A DNA stretch of 56,075 bases from positions 1 to 56,075 of IMG/VR virus record IMGVR_UViG_3300035118_000209, one strand, 5' to 3'. Within the stretch, counting starts at the first letter, position 1. Each line of letters starts with the position of its first letter. Shown here one piece after another: positions 8,747 to 16,612 of the stretch. Position numbers and translations under genes: made by a program. The notes under the pieces are model-generated. The model made no database searches and had not been told where the DNA came from. It was given only the letters and a program-made list of their open reading frames with translations. Source of the stretch: a virus.

Positions 8747-9022
8747 TCAAAGGGTGTCTACCGGGGTTGAGGCGATCTCCGCTGGTCCCACAATTCCGGG
8801 AATGGTCTGGACGGAGATGTCGATTTGGCTGTAGCTGGCCGTGAAATCTCCGGACCCATCGACGGACACCAGCGGTCCGGCGCACGCGTTGATCTCGGTG
8901 ATCATCGAAGACTTGGCACGCTGCAGTTGGTTGTTCGCGTTCCCGTTCGGGTTGGCAGGAATCGCGTTGACCGCAGCGATGCACTGCGTCTTGGTCCCTC
9001 TGCTTGAAATGAGCCACGCCAT
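8747..9022 (-). CDS. Small unknown protein downstream of capsid
   Basis: The 91-aa product has a helical N-terminal half (CIAAVNAIPANPNGNANNQL) and a beta-rich C-terminal half. It is the first gene after the capsid terminator, with an A-rich leader and no strong ribosome site. It ends one base before the acidic protein's start. No family is recognised. Confidence 0.6.
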   Translation of the reverse strand: MAWLISSRGTKTQCIAAVNAIPANPNGNANNQLQRAKSSMITEINACAGPLVSVDGSGDFTASYSQIDISVQTIPGIVGPAEIASTPVDTL

Positions 9023-9039
9023 AAGTTTTTGTTTCTTTC

Positions 9040-9079
9040 AAAACTGTCCCGGAGCCGTCCACCACAGCGGCTCCGGGAC
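9040..9079 (-). terminator. Strong terminator after the capsid gene
   Basis: A perfect 12-bp inverted repeat (GTCCCGGAGCCG at 9046-9057 with its complement at 9068-9079) encloses a 10-base loop. In the minus-strand RNA the hairpin is followed by AGUUUUG. It sits 21 bases past the capsid stop codon and should end or thin transcription before the fibre genes. Confidence 0.75.
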
Positions 9080-9100
9080 ACCAGAACACCAACACCAAGG

Positions 9101-10618
9101 TTATTGATCCGGGGTTCCGGGCGCCGGACGGTCGCCGCCGATCGGTCCATCCTGCGTCCCGGTGGGCACACCGGTTCCGAAGAGACCGGTGAACGCTCCG
9201 GGGATCGGGCAGCCGGGCAGCGTGCTGCTGTAGCTCTGCGCCGGGTAACCGGGATCCGCGCTGCAGGTTCCGATTTCGGGAATGCAGAACTGCTCACGGC
9301 GATGGAAGAAGGCTTCCAGAAACTCGTAGTGGAGCGGCCGGACGTAGTATTTGAACCACGCGATGAACTGGCCTTTGTTCTCCCACTTGTTGTTGATGAC
9401 GTTGCCGGAAGCATCGGCTCCCAGATCGTGCATCGCGAAGCGCCACTTGCCGCCGAAGTCCCGGTGACCGAAGGGCATTTCCGCGTTGAGTGGTTTGGCA
9501 TCCGGCACGAGGAGCTCCAGCCCCTTCTTGTGCGAGATGAAAGAGATCGCGAACTGCGCCTTGTCGAAGTCGGGGTTTTCATCCGATCCGAGACCAGCCG
9601 CACCGCCGGCACCGGTAGTTACTCCGTTCACGTACGGAAGCACGATCTGGTATCGGAATCGGTTTCCGTTTCCGCCGTTGGCAGCCGGGCCAAGGTCGGT
9701 CACGAAGTTGTAGCGCAGGCCCATCTCGTCGACCCGCGTCATGAAGTTGCCGATCTGGCCGCTGAAGCCATAGCGCCAGTAGGCGTTGGCCGCGTCAAAC
9801 TCGGTGAAGCGCCAGTTGCCCAGAACGTTCGGGTTGTCGCCGCCGCCCACGCCTTGCTGGCCGCCCAGCTTGTCGAGGAACCAGCAGGTGTCCATGTCGG
9901 TGACCAGCTCGATGAAGGGAGCGGTCTCCTTGAACGGATTCTTGCCGGCATAGCCCCGGCGCATCAGCGGGCTGAACCGGTTCTGCAACATCTGGGGAAC
10001 CAGATGGAACACGCGGTTCGGGCTGACGCTGCAATCGAAGAACAGTTCCTCGTCTCCACCCACTCCGCCCAGAGTCCACTGGAACGTAAACACGCCATCC
10101 GTGTTGTTGCGTCCCATGTTGGCGTTGGCCACGTTTTTCTGCTTGGACCACAGCAGCGTGCGCTTGCGCAGGAAGTTGGAAGCGATCGCGCTGGTCGCCG
10201 GGCGAAGAATTTCGTTGATGATCTGCGAGACATGCTGCTCGGCGTGCGTGATGTGCATGTCCTGATCGTAGCAAAGCAGCGGGGTTCCCCACGTCTGCTG
10301 CTCGGCATAGTAGGTGAGCCGGTCCGCACCCCAGCCGATCTGATGTTCGGTCGGGTCGCACGGGTTGCCAACGCAGCCCGGACCGTTCGCATTGACTCGG
10401 GTCCACGTCTTGGTGGTGTTGGGCCACACAGAGCGGAACCGGTCCTGCGTCACTTCGGTCGGCGTGCCCATCGGGGTCGTGCCGGTCGAGACATTACCGA
10501 TCCAGCCGTCGGTAGGGCGAATGTCTTCCATGATCAGCTCGTCGAAGCGAGGGGTCTGGTCGACAAAGAAATTGGGAAAGTCGCAAGCCTGAATGATTTG
10601 GCCAGTCGGACAGGACAT
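9101..10618 (-). CDS. Major capsid protein
   Basis: The 505-aa product has the length, soluble mixed alpha/beta composition and position (after the scaffold) expected of a HK97-type capsid protein, with no repeats or membrane segments. It is richer in cysteine at both ends (MSCPTGQIIQAC; CIPEIGTC) than most capsid proteins. The assignment rests on gene order and size more than on a diagnostic motif. It has its own promoter and structured leader upstream and a terminator downstream, which fits the high output a capsid gene needs. No Shine-Dalgarno sequence precedes the ATG. Confidence 0.8.
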   Translation of the reverse strand: MSCPTGQIIQACDFPNFFVDQTPRFDELIMEDIRPTDGWIGNVSTGTTPMGTPTEVTQDRFRSVWPNTTKTWTRVNANGPGCVGNPCDPTEHQIGWGADRLTYYAEQQTWGTPLLCYDQDMHITHAEQHVSQIINEILRPATSAIASNFLRKRTLLWSKQKNVANANMGRNNTDGVFTFQWTLGGVGGDEELFFDCSVSPNRVFHLVPQMLQNRFSPLMRRGYAGKNPFKETAPFIELVTDMDTCWFLDKLGGQQGVGGGDNPNVLGNWRFTEFDAANAYWRYGFSGQIGNFMTRVDEMGLRYNFVTDLGPAANGGNGNRFRYQIVLPYVNGVTTGAGGAAGLGSDENPDFDKAQFAISFISHKKGLELLVPDAKPLNAEMPFGHRDFGGKWRFAMHDLGADASGNVINNKWENKGQFIAWFKYYVRPLHYEFLEAFFHRREQFCIPEIGTCSADPGYPAQSYSSTLPGCPIPGAFTGLFGTGVPTGTQDGPIGGDRPAPGTPDQ

Positions 10619-10622
10619 AAAG

Positions 10623-10707
10623 TTCTAAAACGTAAAACGATTTCGTTTTCGAAAACTTCTCTGCGAGCGCCATGCGCAGGCAGTGTTTTCGTTGGGACGT
10701 TTTAGAA
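10623..10707 (-). ncRNA. Folded 5' leader of the capsid mRNA
   Basis: An 11-bp perfect inverted repeat (TTCTAAAACGT 10623-10633; ACGTTTTAGAA 10697-10707) encloses a 7-bp stem (10650-10656 with 10685-10691) and a GCGC-CAT-GCGC tip. A competing hairpin AAAACGA-TT-TCGTTTT lies at 10634-10649. The outer stem ends five bases before the capsid ATG, so folding could hide or present the start. Bases 10619-10835 otherwise hold no gene. Confidence 0.55.
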
Positions 10708-10799
10708 GCTACGTCTCGAAGCGGGCGTCAGGTTCTCGGCCCTGAGTCGGCCTTTGACCGCTGCCCCCACCGGTCGACTGAACGGACAGTTATGTGCGG

Positions 10800-10828
10800 C
10801 TTTTACTCCCGGGTTCTGAAACTGTCAA
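10800..10828 (-). promoter_or_regulatory. Sigma70-type promoter for the capsid gene
   Basis: On the minus strand a perfect TTGACA (10823-10828) is followed after 17 bases by TAAAAG (10800-10805). It lies directly after the scaffold stop codon, so the capsid transcript would begin near 10793 with a leader of about 175 bases. Confidence 0.6.
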
Positions 10829-10835
10829 CAGGTTT

Positions 10836-12116
10836 TTATTTCGCCAGCTTGCGCAGCGCGCCGTAAACGGTCGCTTTGGCTGACGATTCCTGCCCTCCGT
10901 CGGACGACGGCGTGTCTCCGCCGATCGGTGGCGTGGAGCTCTGGTAAGCCTTCAACCGATCCTCCAAATCCTTCACCTGCTTGGCGAGCTGTTCGTTCTG
11001 GTACCGGAGCCGGCCGAACGCCGCTGCCCGGTTTCTCACGGCCGCATGGCGTTCGATGATCTCCTGCCGCTGCTCCGGAGTCAGACTCAGGTCCATCGGG
11101 TTTTCCTTCCATGCCCGGTCCACCATTTCAAATCCTTTGGCCAGTCGATCGTTGCCGGCCTTGTCGCCTTCCACCGGGCGGAAAAGTTTTCCCAACACTT
11201 CGTCCTTCACCAGCGACTCGTTGACCGTGTTCCAATGATCGGTCACGGCCTTCTGAACCGTCCCCATGCTGCGCTGGTATTTCTCGGTGCGGTCCTTCTC
11301 GCGCGCTTCCCCGTTTTTCTTGGCGTCATCGAGCGCGGCCGACTGCGCTTCGAACAGACTGCGGATAGTTTTGCGATGCGCCATGATGTCGTCGGCAAAA
11401 CTCCCAAATGCCTGCTCGGCGACTTCACGGGCCCGGGCCAGCGGCAGGTTCACCAGCTCCAGCATGTCGCGATCGGTCATCGCGCGCTCGCCGTCCGGGG
11501 TCTTGACCGTCAGCTCGCCCAGCTCGGACATGGCTACTTTCCACGCCCGTTCGTACGGCTCCTGATACTGCTTCTGAAACTCGTCGGACTTCCGGTAGTT
11601 GACGAAACGAATCTCCTCCTCCAGTTCCTTCGCCCGGGTCTCGGCTTTGGTGAGGCGTTCCTGATATTCGGTTCGCTCCTTCTCGGGGATGTCCTTCCGC
11701 TCTGCGAGTTGTTTTCTGAGTTCCGCATTTTCGGCCCTGACGGTGTCGACTATTTTCCACGGACTGGGTTTCTTCTCCGCAGCCGGTTGCCCTTCGGTGG
11801 AGGGAGCCGTTGAGGGAGGGGTCGTCTCAGCGGCTCCCTTGGGGGTTTCCGGTGCGGCCGGTTTGCTGTCGGCCGGCGCCGGAGGGGGAGACTGTTCGGT
11901 CGGTTGCGCTTCGTTGCTCGGGTTCTTCGCGCGCTTGCGCAGGTCTTGAAACATCCGGTCCTTGGCGGATCCGGGTACCGGAGGCGGAACGTTCTCCACC
12001 GGTCCGGGCACGACATGGATCTCGCGTTTGGATTCAGGATTGGTCGGAGCCGGCGGCGATGACGGTGTCATCCCGGACGCCTGTGTGGGCGGTGGTGAAA
12101 CAGCGGGAGCGGCCAT
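10836..12116 (-). CDS. Scaffolding protein
   Basis: The 426-aa product has a long disordered proline/alanine-rich head (residues 1-120). A charged coiled-coil region follows (about 125-300), with helices such as ENAELRKQLAERK and KDLEDRLKAYQ. The C-terminus is short and basic (ALRKLAK). Highly helical, charged proteins directly before the capsid gene are typical scaffolds; the basic C-terminus would touch the capsid subunit. ATG 12116 is chosen over an in-frame TTG six bases upstream. Confidence 0.8.
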   Translation of the reverse strand: MAAPAVSPPPTQASGMTPSSPPAPTNPESKREIHVVPGPVENVPPPVPGSAKDRMFQDLRKRAKNPSNEAQPTEQSPPPAPADSKPAAPETPKGAAETTPPSTAPSTEGQPAAEKKPSPWKIVDTVRAENAELRKQLAERKDIPEKERTEYQERLTKAETRAKELEEEIRFVNYRKSDEFQKQYQEPYERAWKVAMSELGELTVKTPDGERAMTDRDMLELVNLPLARAREVAEQAFGSFADDIMAHRKTIRSLFEAQSAALDDAKKNGEAREKDRTEKYQRSMGTVQKAVTDHWNTVNESLVKDEVLGKLFRPVEGDKAGNDRLAKGFEMVDRAWKENPMDLSLTPEQRQEIIERHAAVRNRAAAFGRLRYQNEQLAKQVKDLEDRLKAYQSSTPPIGGDTPSSDGGQESSAKATVYGALRKLAK

Positions 12117-12118
12117 AA

Positions 12119-12463
12119 TCAAACTCGGTGGTCAAGGGTTGCAGCAGTCGCCGGTGTCGGCAGTTTCGGAGTCTCCGCCAGATTCTTCAACTGGCTCAGA
12201 TACTCGACGGCTCCCTGCAGCCGGAGGAACGCGGCCATGGCGTAGTACTGGTTTCCGTCGCTGCTCTGCACGAGCTGCCGAGTCATCTCCGCCAGCGCGA
12301 AGTCGGACGACAGATCGAACTGGTCGCTCGAGACCATGTCCCGGTGACGCGTCAGGATCACCGGAGCCATTTTCATGAACCGGGTTTTCGGTGACGGGTT
12401 GACCGACGGCGTTGGTTTGGAGGCTGCTGGTGATGGATTTTCCGGTGTGGTGGTGGGATTCAT
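12119..12463 (-). CDS. Small head-region protein
   Basis: The 114-aa product has a proline/threonine/serine-rich tail (residues 1-27) and a helical core (about 30-95). It lies between portal and scaffold in a run of tightly packed genes, which suggests a head-assembly role. No family is recognised. Confidence 0.65.
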   Translation of the reverse strand: MNPTTTPENPSPAASKPTPSVNPSPKTRFMKMAPVILTRHRDMVSSDQFDLSSDFALAEMTRQLVQSSDGNQYYAMAAFLRLQGAVEYLSQLKNLAETPKLPTPATAATLDHRV

Positions 12464-12468
12464 AATTG

Positions 12469-12675
12469 TCAGTAGAACTTCACTTTCTTGTGGTTTATGT
12501 GCACGTTCTGATTTGATTGCAAGCCTTTCTTGCCGGTGCTGCGCGAAGTCCGGGCTCTGCCCTTGAACATGCGACCGATGATTTTCTGCAATGGAGCGGC
12601 CTGTTTTCGGCTGGCCACGGGGATCCCGGTGGGCGGATCGTACTGCGGAAATTGAGGGACATCGTCGTCGTTCAC
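12469..12675 (-). CDS. Small basic protein, GTG start
   Basis: The 68-aa product starts at a GTG that overlaps the previous stop (GTGA). It has an acidic start (NDDDVPQFPQYDPP) and a strongly basic second half with RGRART and HINHKKVKFY. The open frame runs further upstream, but that part lies inside two other genes. A nucleic-acid or capsid-contact role is only inferred from charge. Confidence 0.6.
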   Translation of the reverse strand: MNDDDVPQFPQYDPPTGIPVASRKQAAPLQKIIGRMFKGRARTSRSTGKKGLQSNQNVHINHKKVKFY

Positions 12676-12845
12676 AAAAATTTTGCTTTCTTCCGTTTGT
12701 CGCGGCGGATGATTCCCTTGCGCGACATCACCTGATTCGGGCGGGCCGGGCCGCGCTTGCGCACCGCGTTGTCGAACACGGGCGTCTGCGAGACCATGTG
12801 TTGTCCGAAGGAGCAACCGCTCGAAGGTGAAGCGCCGGGTGTCAT
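12672..12845 (-). CDS. Very small lysine/arginine-rich protein
   Basis: A 57-aa product starts by ATGA overlap with the ATP-grasp gene and ends by GTGA overlap with the next. The C-terminal 18 residues (SRKGIIRRDKRKKAKFL) are almost all basic, with the look of a ribosomal-protein tail. Both junctions show the coupling used throughout this operon, which supports it being real. It could be a substrate or partner of the ATP-grasp enzyme. Confidence 0.6.
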   Translation of the reverse strand: MTPGASPSSGCSFGQHMVSQTPVFDNAVRKRGPARPNQVMSRKGIIRRDKRKKAKFL

Positions 12846-14140
12846 GCGTCCTCCAAAACAACTTCTGGTTCGGGCATTTCCTGATCGGTGAATTTGATGC
12901 CCTTCTCTTCCGCCTCTTCGATCTCACGGATGATGTCGGCCAGTTCCTCGACGGCCGCGTCGGCGCCGTCGGGTAACAAATCGGCCAGCCGGTTCATTTC
13001 CTTGGCGCATTCAGTGGGCGTGTCGCCGGTGGCCACCAACCAGCCCAGCTCCTCGATCGGTTTCTCGTCGGCCGGGTACCAGATTTGTCCGTCGACCATG
13101 CAGCAGTCCAGAGCCATGAAATTCTTTTTCAGTTCCGGGTCGAGCAGGATGGTTTCCCAGACGCCGGTACCGCCGTGGATTTTCACCATGCACTCGGCGG
13201 TGAATTCCTTCTCGTATTCCGGCTCGGTCATTTCCCCGTGCGCGCCGTGGTAAACGATCTCGGGAAAGTTCTTCATGTTGATCAACTGGGATGCCGTGCT
13301 GGGCAGTCCCATGCGGGTTGTAGCATCGATGAAAAAGTTTCCTTCGTCGGCGACTCGCACTTCCATCGCCCACTGGCAGGCGTAGCCCAGCTCCTTCAAC
13401 ACCGGGCTGAAGGCGTGCATGATGTGGGTGATCTCTTCGGGCATGTCCTTCAGCGGCGTGACGGCCGCGAAATACGCCGCGTCCTTCTTCTCGATCCCGT
13501 GCACGACAGTCTTGGGCCACTGGCCGTTGATATTGAAAGTGTCGCATCCCAGTTCCAGTTGCGTGTCGATCTGCGCGAAGCACAGGAACCGGACCTTCTC
13601 CTTCACGCCGCCGAACTTCACCGCCCACTCTTCCAGCCGGTGTCCGTCCTGTTCCCGGTTGTGCCAGTGAGTTGTTTCCCACGATCCACGCCAGCGGGAG
13701 ATCTTGATGAACACGTGCTCTTTGTCCCAGAGGTACTCCGCCAGCGCGGAGATCCCCGTCACCATGTCGAACTTCGGAACGTCCAGACCAAGATCCTTCA
13801 GCGTCTTCAGGAAGAACATCCGGTCCAGCTCCAACCGCATAGAATTTCCGGATCCCCAGACGGCCTTGCCCTGCGAGCGAAGTTCCTGCTGCAGACCCTG
13901 ATGGTAGACGTCAGGAAAAACAAACACGTCGATCTCGTTCTTGTGCGACCAGAAATCGTTGCAGCGTTCGATCTCCGGGAACCCGTCGCCGATGATGGCT
14001 TCATTCAACACCGGGTAGGCTTTTTCCCAAGGCGTGTAGTAGAGCACGCGCGATCCCTCTGCGGCCAGCCGGCGCGCGATCGGCAGACCGAACCCGTGGT
14101 CGATCACGCAGAAGGTGGTATTTGGAAGGTCGCAGCTCAT
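12842..14140 (-). CDS. ATP-grasp ligase, PurD-like
   Basis: The 432-aa product has a nucleotide-fold N-terminal domain (HGFGLPIARRLAAEGSRVLYY). An ATP-grasp body follows (about residues 105-335), with a lysine strand (HVFIKISRWRGS) and a metal-site strand (FFIDATTRMG). The C-terminus is acidic. The layout resembles phosphoribosylamine-glycine ligase (PurD), but the usual Asn of the metal strand appears as Thr, so the substrate may differ. ATP-grasp enzymes join a carboxylate to an amine through an acyl phosphate. It is coupled by ATGA overlaps to a 40-aa gene upstream and a 57-aa gene downstream, between portal and scaffold; modification of a virion protein is a possible role. Confidence 0.7.
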   Translation of the reverse strand: MSCDLPNTTFCVIDHGFGLPIARRLAAEGSRVLYYTPWEKAYPVLNEAIIGDGFPEIERCNDFWSHKNEIDVFVFPDVYHQGLQQELRSQGKAVWGSGNSMRLELDRMFFLKTLKDLGLDVPKFDMVTGISALAEYLWDKEHVFIKISRWRGSWETTHWHNREQDGHRLEEWAVKFGGVKEKVRFLCFAQIDTQLELGCDTFNINGQWPKTVVHGIEKKDAAYFAAVTPLKDMPEEITHIMHAFSPVLKELGYACQWAMEVRVADEGNFFIDATTRMGLPSTASQLINMKNFPEIVYHGAHGEMTEPEYEKEFTAECMVKIHGGTGVWETILLDPELKKNFMALDCCMVDGQIWYPADEKPIEELGWLVATGDTPTECAKEMNRLADLLPDGADAAVEELADIIREIEEAEEKGIKFTDQEMPEPEVVLEDA

Positions 14141-14259
14141 ACCGGAGTTGTGCGCGCTATGCGGGACTTTTTCAAGGCTTCTCTCACGGCCTTGGGAGAG
14201 TAGACCAGCAGCACCGGTGACTTCTTAGTCTTCGTCGTCTTCCGGCAGTCCTTCTTCAT
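14137..14259 (-). CDS. 40-aa basic protein before the ATP-grasp gene
   Basis: The frame starts at ATG 14259, 24 bases past the portal stop, with GGATGGG upstream, and ends by ATGA overlap with the ATP-grasp start. The product begins MKKDCRKTTKTKK and ends SRIARTTPV; about one residue in three is basic and it has a single cysteine. Coupling to a ligase gene makes it a candidate substrate or accessory. Confidence 0.55.
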   Translation of the reverse strand: MKKDCRKTTKTKKSPVLLVYSPKAVREALKKSRIARTTPV

Positions 14260-14283
14260 CGTGGTCGACCCATCCTTCAGGCA

Positions 14284-16605
14284 CTACTTTTCTTCGCTCC
14301 CTTCATCAAACGTTTTCATCCGTTGCGCAGCGATGTCGAGGTTGATCTTCGCGGCGTCGCGTTGCATCTCCATCGCGTTGCGCTGGGCGTCCTGACGCAT
14401 CTGGTGTTCGAAAGCGATTTGTCTCTGAGCGGTTTTTTGTCCGTGAGATTTCTTGGCCAGTTCGATCTTGGCCTGAGTCATGGCGTTGGTCGCGGCGATC
14501 TTCGCCACGTCTTTCGGGTCCATGCCGCCGCCCTGCTGCCCGTTGCGCTGCTGCATCGCCTGCTGCAATCGCTGGGCGAATTCCTTCACCTTGTTCATCA
14601 CCTGCGCCAGTTGCTGCTGGAGCGCGCGGACCAGTTCCTTCGACTGTTCGTCGCCGGCAAGGATCTGCAGATTCTGGCCGACGTGCTGGGCGATATTCTG
14701 CAAGCCCTGCAACTGGTCGACGGTGGCCATCTTGGTCGTGTTCTCGACGCGCTGGACGATGATCGCCATGTCGGCAATGAGCGCCTGACAGTATTCGCTG
14801 CGGTTGATCCCCGATTTGATCGCAACCGGAAGACCCTGCATGAGCGTGCCGGCGGCGAGCTGGGCGTCGTGCACCGAGTCGGAAACCACCGGCTCTTCCG
14901 GTACCAGATCGGCCGCTTTGGCCGGATCGTCGGTGACGTTGAGAACCATGTCCCGAAGGATGTTTCTCTGCGCGGCCGGATCAAAGAGCGGGCGGTATTG
15001 CATGAGCTGCTCGGTCTGGGCCATCTCCAGAGTCTTATTGCCGGCACCCATCACGCGCTCGGGCGACACTTCCCACAAATCGAAGTTCAACATCTTTTCC
15101 GGGACGCCGTCCTGCAGACAGCGCTGCCGGAATTCCCGGACATCCGGATCCAGCGAGTGAGGACGCATGAACCGCCGGACGATCTCGCGATACTCGAACG
15201 CCTGATAGTGGTACGCCTGCATCAGACCGGAGGACAACATGCTCGTGCTCGCGTTGACTTCGGCCATGACCTGAAAGCGGGTCTTCTCGACGCGGTCGCG
15301 GGAGAAGTTGGAGTTCTGCACGGAGCCGGCAGACTGCTCGCTGATCAGGTTCTTGTTTTCCGACAGACCAAGCTCCACGAGGTTCGAGTTTACCTGCCAC
15401 CGTTCCGCCGCCGGGACCGGAGAAATGTTCTCGTCGATGAACCCCTTGTGGACGAGTTCCACTTTGAGCGCGCGCTGGACGTCTTCCATGGTTTTGACCC
15501 GGAAGTACTGCATGAGCGATTCGAAGACGGCGTAGTTGAACTGCCCGCGTAATCGGTTTTGAAGGTGGCACACGGCATAGAGAAGAAATCCAAGTGAACG
15601 TACGGAGTGGTAACGGAACGGAGCCACGGAGGACAGGTCTGCAAACTGGAACGAGATGATGCTCTGCATCGTATCTGCAATGCGCCGGTCCTTGGACGTA
15701 TAGAGAAAATCGTCCTTCGTGATCTTCGATAGACCGCCCATACCGTCGTTGCGAGGCATGGTGTATCCGCCGCCGTAAGCCTGCGGTGTGCTCCATGAGT
15801 CGAGGATGATTCGCCGGACCCAGCCTGATTCCTTGCCGCGATCGTCGTAGCCGTAGATGTCGAAGCAGTCGATCGTCGGGAGCTGGTCCGTCGCATAAAA
15901 TCCTCCGTCACCTTTGATCCGTTCCGACATTTTTTCCGGCGCCCAGATTTCCGGCCAGTTGGAACCCATGAGCGCGGTGGCCTGAGAGTCGACCCATTTT
16001 ATGGCTTTATTCACCATCTTCATGTTCCAGCCCGGATCCCGGTGGCGAGCGGCTGTCAGCTTGGCCAGCTCGAACCCGGTGAACGAGCGGTAGGCCACGA
16101 AGAACGGGAGGTTGTCGAATCCGACGAGCGTGTTCGATGGTACCAGTGCGTCCTCCACGCCGATCGATTTGGGACACCACTTCTCCTGATCTTCCCAGAC
16201 GGCCGGCGAGATGCCGTGCAGGACCAGCATTCCGAACTTCGAGCGCATCACTTCGAAGTATTTCAGGGAGCGCTTCATCACGCGGTTCATGTGGCGCGTA
16301 ACCTTGGCTGAAGTCTCGGAGCGATCGTGCTGCGGACCGAAATCCGTATTCAGCGTGAAGAAGACGCCGGGCTTCATGAACGCCTGATAGTATTGCGCCC
16401 GGGCGTCGTGCAAGAGCCGGGTTCCCTCAAGGAAGTTGACGTTGACGTCGATCTTGTTTTCTTCGACTTCCTTTTCCGAGTAGGGCGGCACGCCGTTGTA
16501 GAGATCGTTGAGCAGTGCGCGATTCTTGCCGCGAGGAAAGTCTCCCAGTTTCAGATCGTAGCAGAGACCGTCGAGCAGTCTGGCATCGTCGAAGTTCAGA
16601 GCCAT
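14284..16605 (-). CDS. Portal protein
   Basis: The 773-aa product has the size and composition of podovirus-type portals. An N-terminal wing/stem region includes many aromatic residues. The middle carries NASTSMLSSGLMQAYHYQAFEYREIVRRFM, seen here as a long helix. The last 200 residues are glutamine/alanine-rich helices (ALQQQLAQVMNKVKEFAQRLQQAM) like a portal barrel and crown. It precedes the ATP-grasp, scaffold and capsid genes, as expected. It begins eight bases after the sugar methyltransferase stop. Confidence 0.85.
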   Translation of the reverse strand: MALNFDDARLLDGLCYDLKLGDFPRGKNRALLNDLYNGVPPYSEKEVEENKIDVNVNFLEGTRLLHDARAQYYQAFMKPGVFFTLNTDFGPQHDRSETSAKVTRHMNRVMKRSLKYFEVMRSKFGMLVLHGISPAVWEDQEKWCPKSIGVEDALVPSNTLVGFDNLPFFVAYRSFTGFELAKLTAARHRDPGWNMKMVNKAIKWVDSQATALMGSNWPEIWAPEKMSERIKGDGGFYATDQLPTIDCFDIYGYDDRGKESGWVRRIILDSWSTPQAYGGGYTMPRNDGMGGLSKITKDDFLYTSKDRRIADTMQSIISFQFADLSSVAPFRYHSVRSLGFLLYAVCHLQNRLRGQFNYAVFESLMQYFRVKTMEDVQRALKVELVHKGFIDENISPVPAAERWQVNSNLVELGLSENKNLISEQSAGSVQNSNFSRDRVEKTRFQVMAEVNASTSMLSSGLMQAYHYQAFEYREIVRRFMRPHSLDPDVREFRQRCLQDGVPEKMLNFDLWEVSPERVMGAGNKTLEMAQTEQLMQYRPLFDPAAQRNILRDMVLNVTDDPAKAADLVPEEPVVSDSVHDAQLAAGTLMQGLPVAIKSGINRSEYCQALIADMAIIVQRVENTTKMATVDQLQGLQNIAQHVGQNLQILAGDEQSKELVRALQQQLAQVMNKVKEFAQRLQQAMQQRNGQQGGGMDPKDVAKIAATNAMTQAKIELAKKSHGQKTAQRQIAFEHQMRQDAQRNAMEMQRDAAKINLDIAAQRMKTFDEGSEEK

Positions 16606-16612
16606 GTTCGCC

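Noticed and set aside
9029-10705. Long plus-strand open frame (558 codons) opposite the capsid gene
   Set aside because: It is the antisense shadow of the capsid frame: composition is rich in V, R, H and D from reversed codons, there is no ribosome site, and its ends run through the terminator and leader.
13085-14203. Plus-strand open frame opposite the ATP-grasp gene (372 codons)
   Set aside because: Antisense of a well-supported enzyme gene, low-complexity composition, no ribosome site and no neighbours on that strand.
14284-15552. Plus-strand open frame opposite the portal gene
   Set aside because: Antisense shadow, histidine- and leucine-rich as expected from the reverse of a glutamine-rich helical protein.
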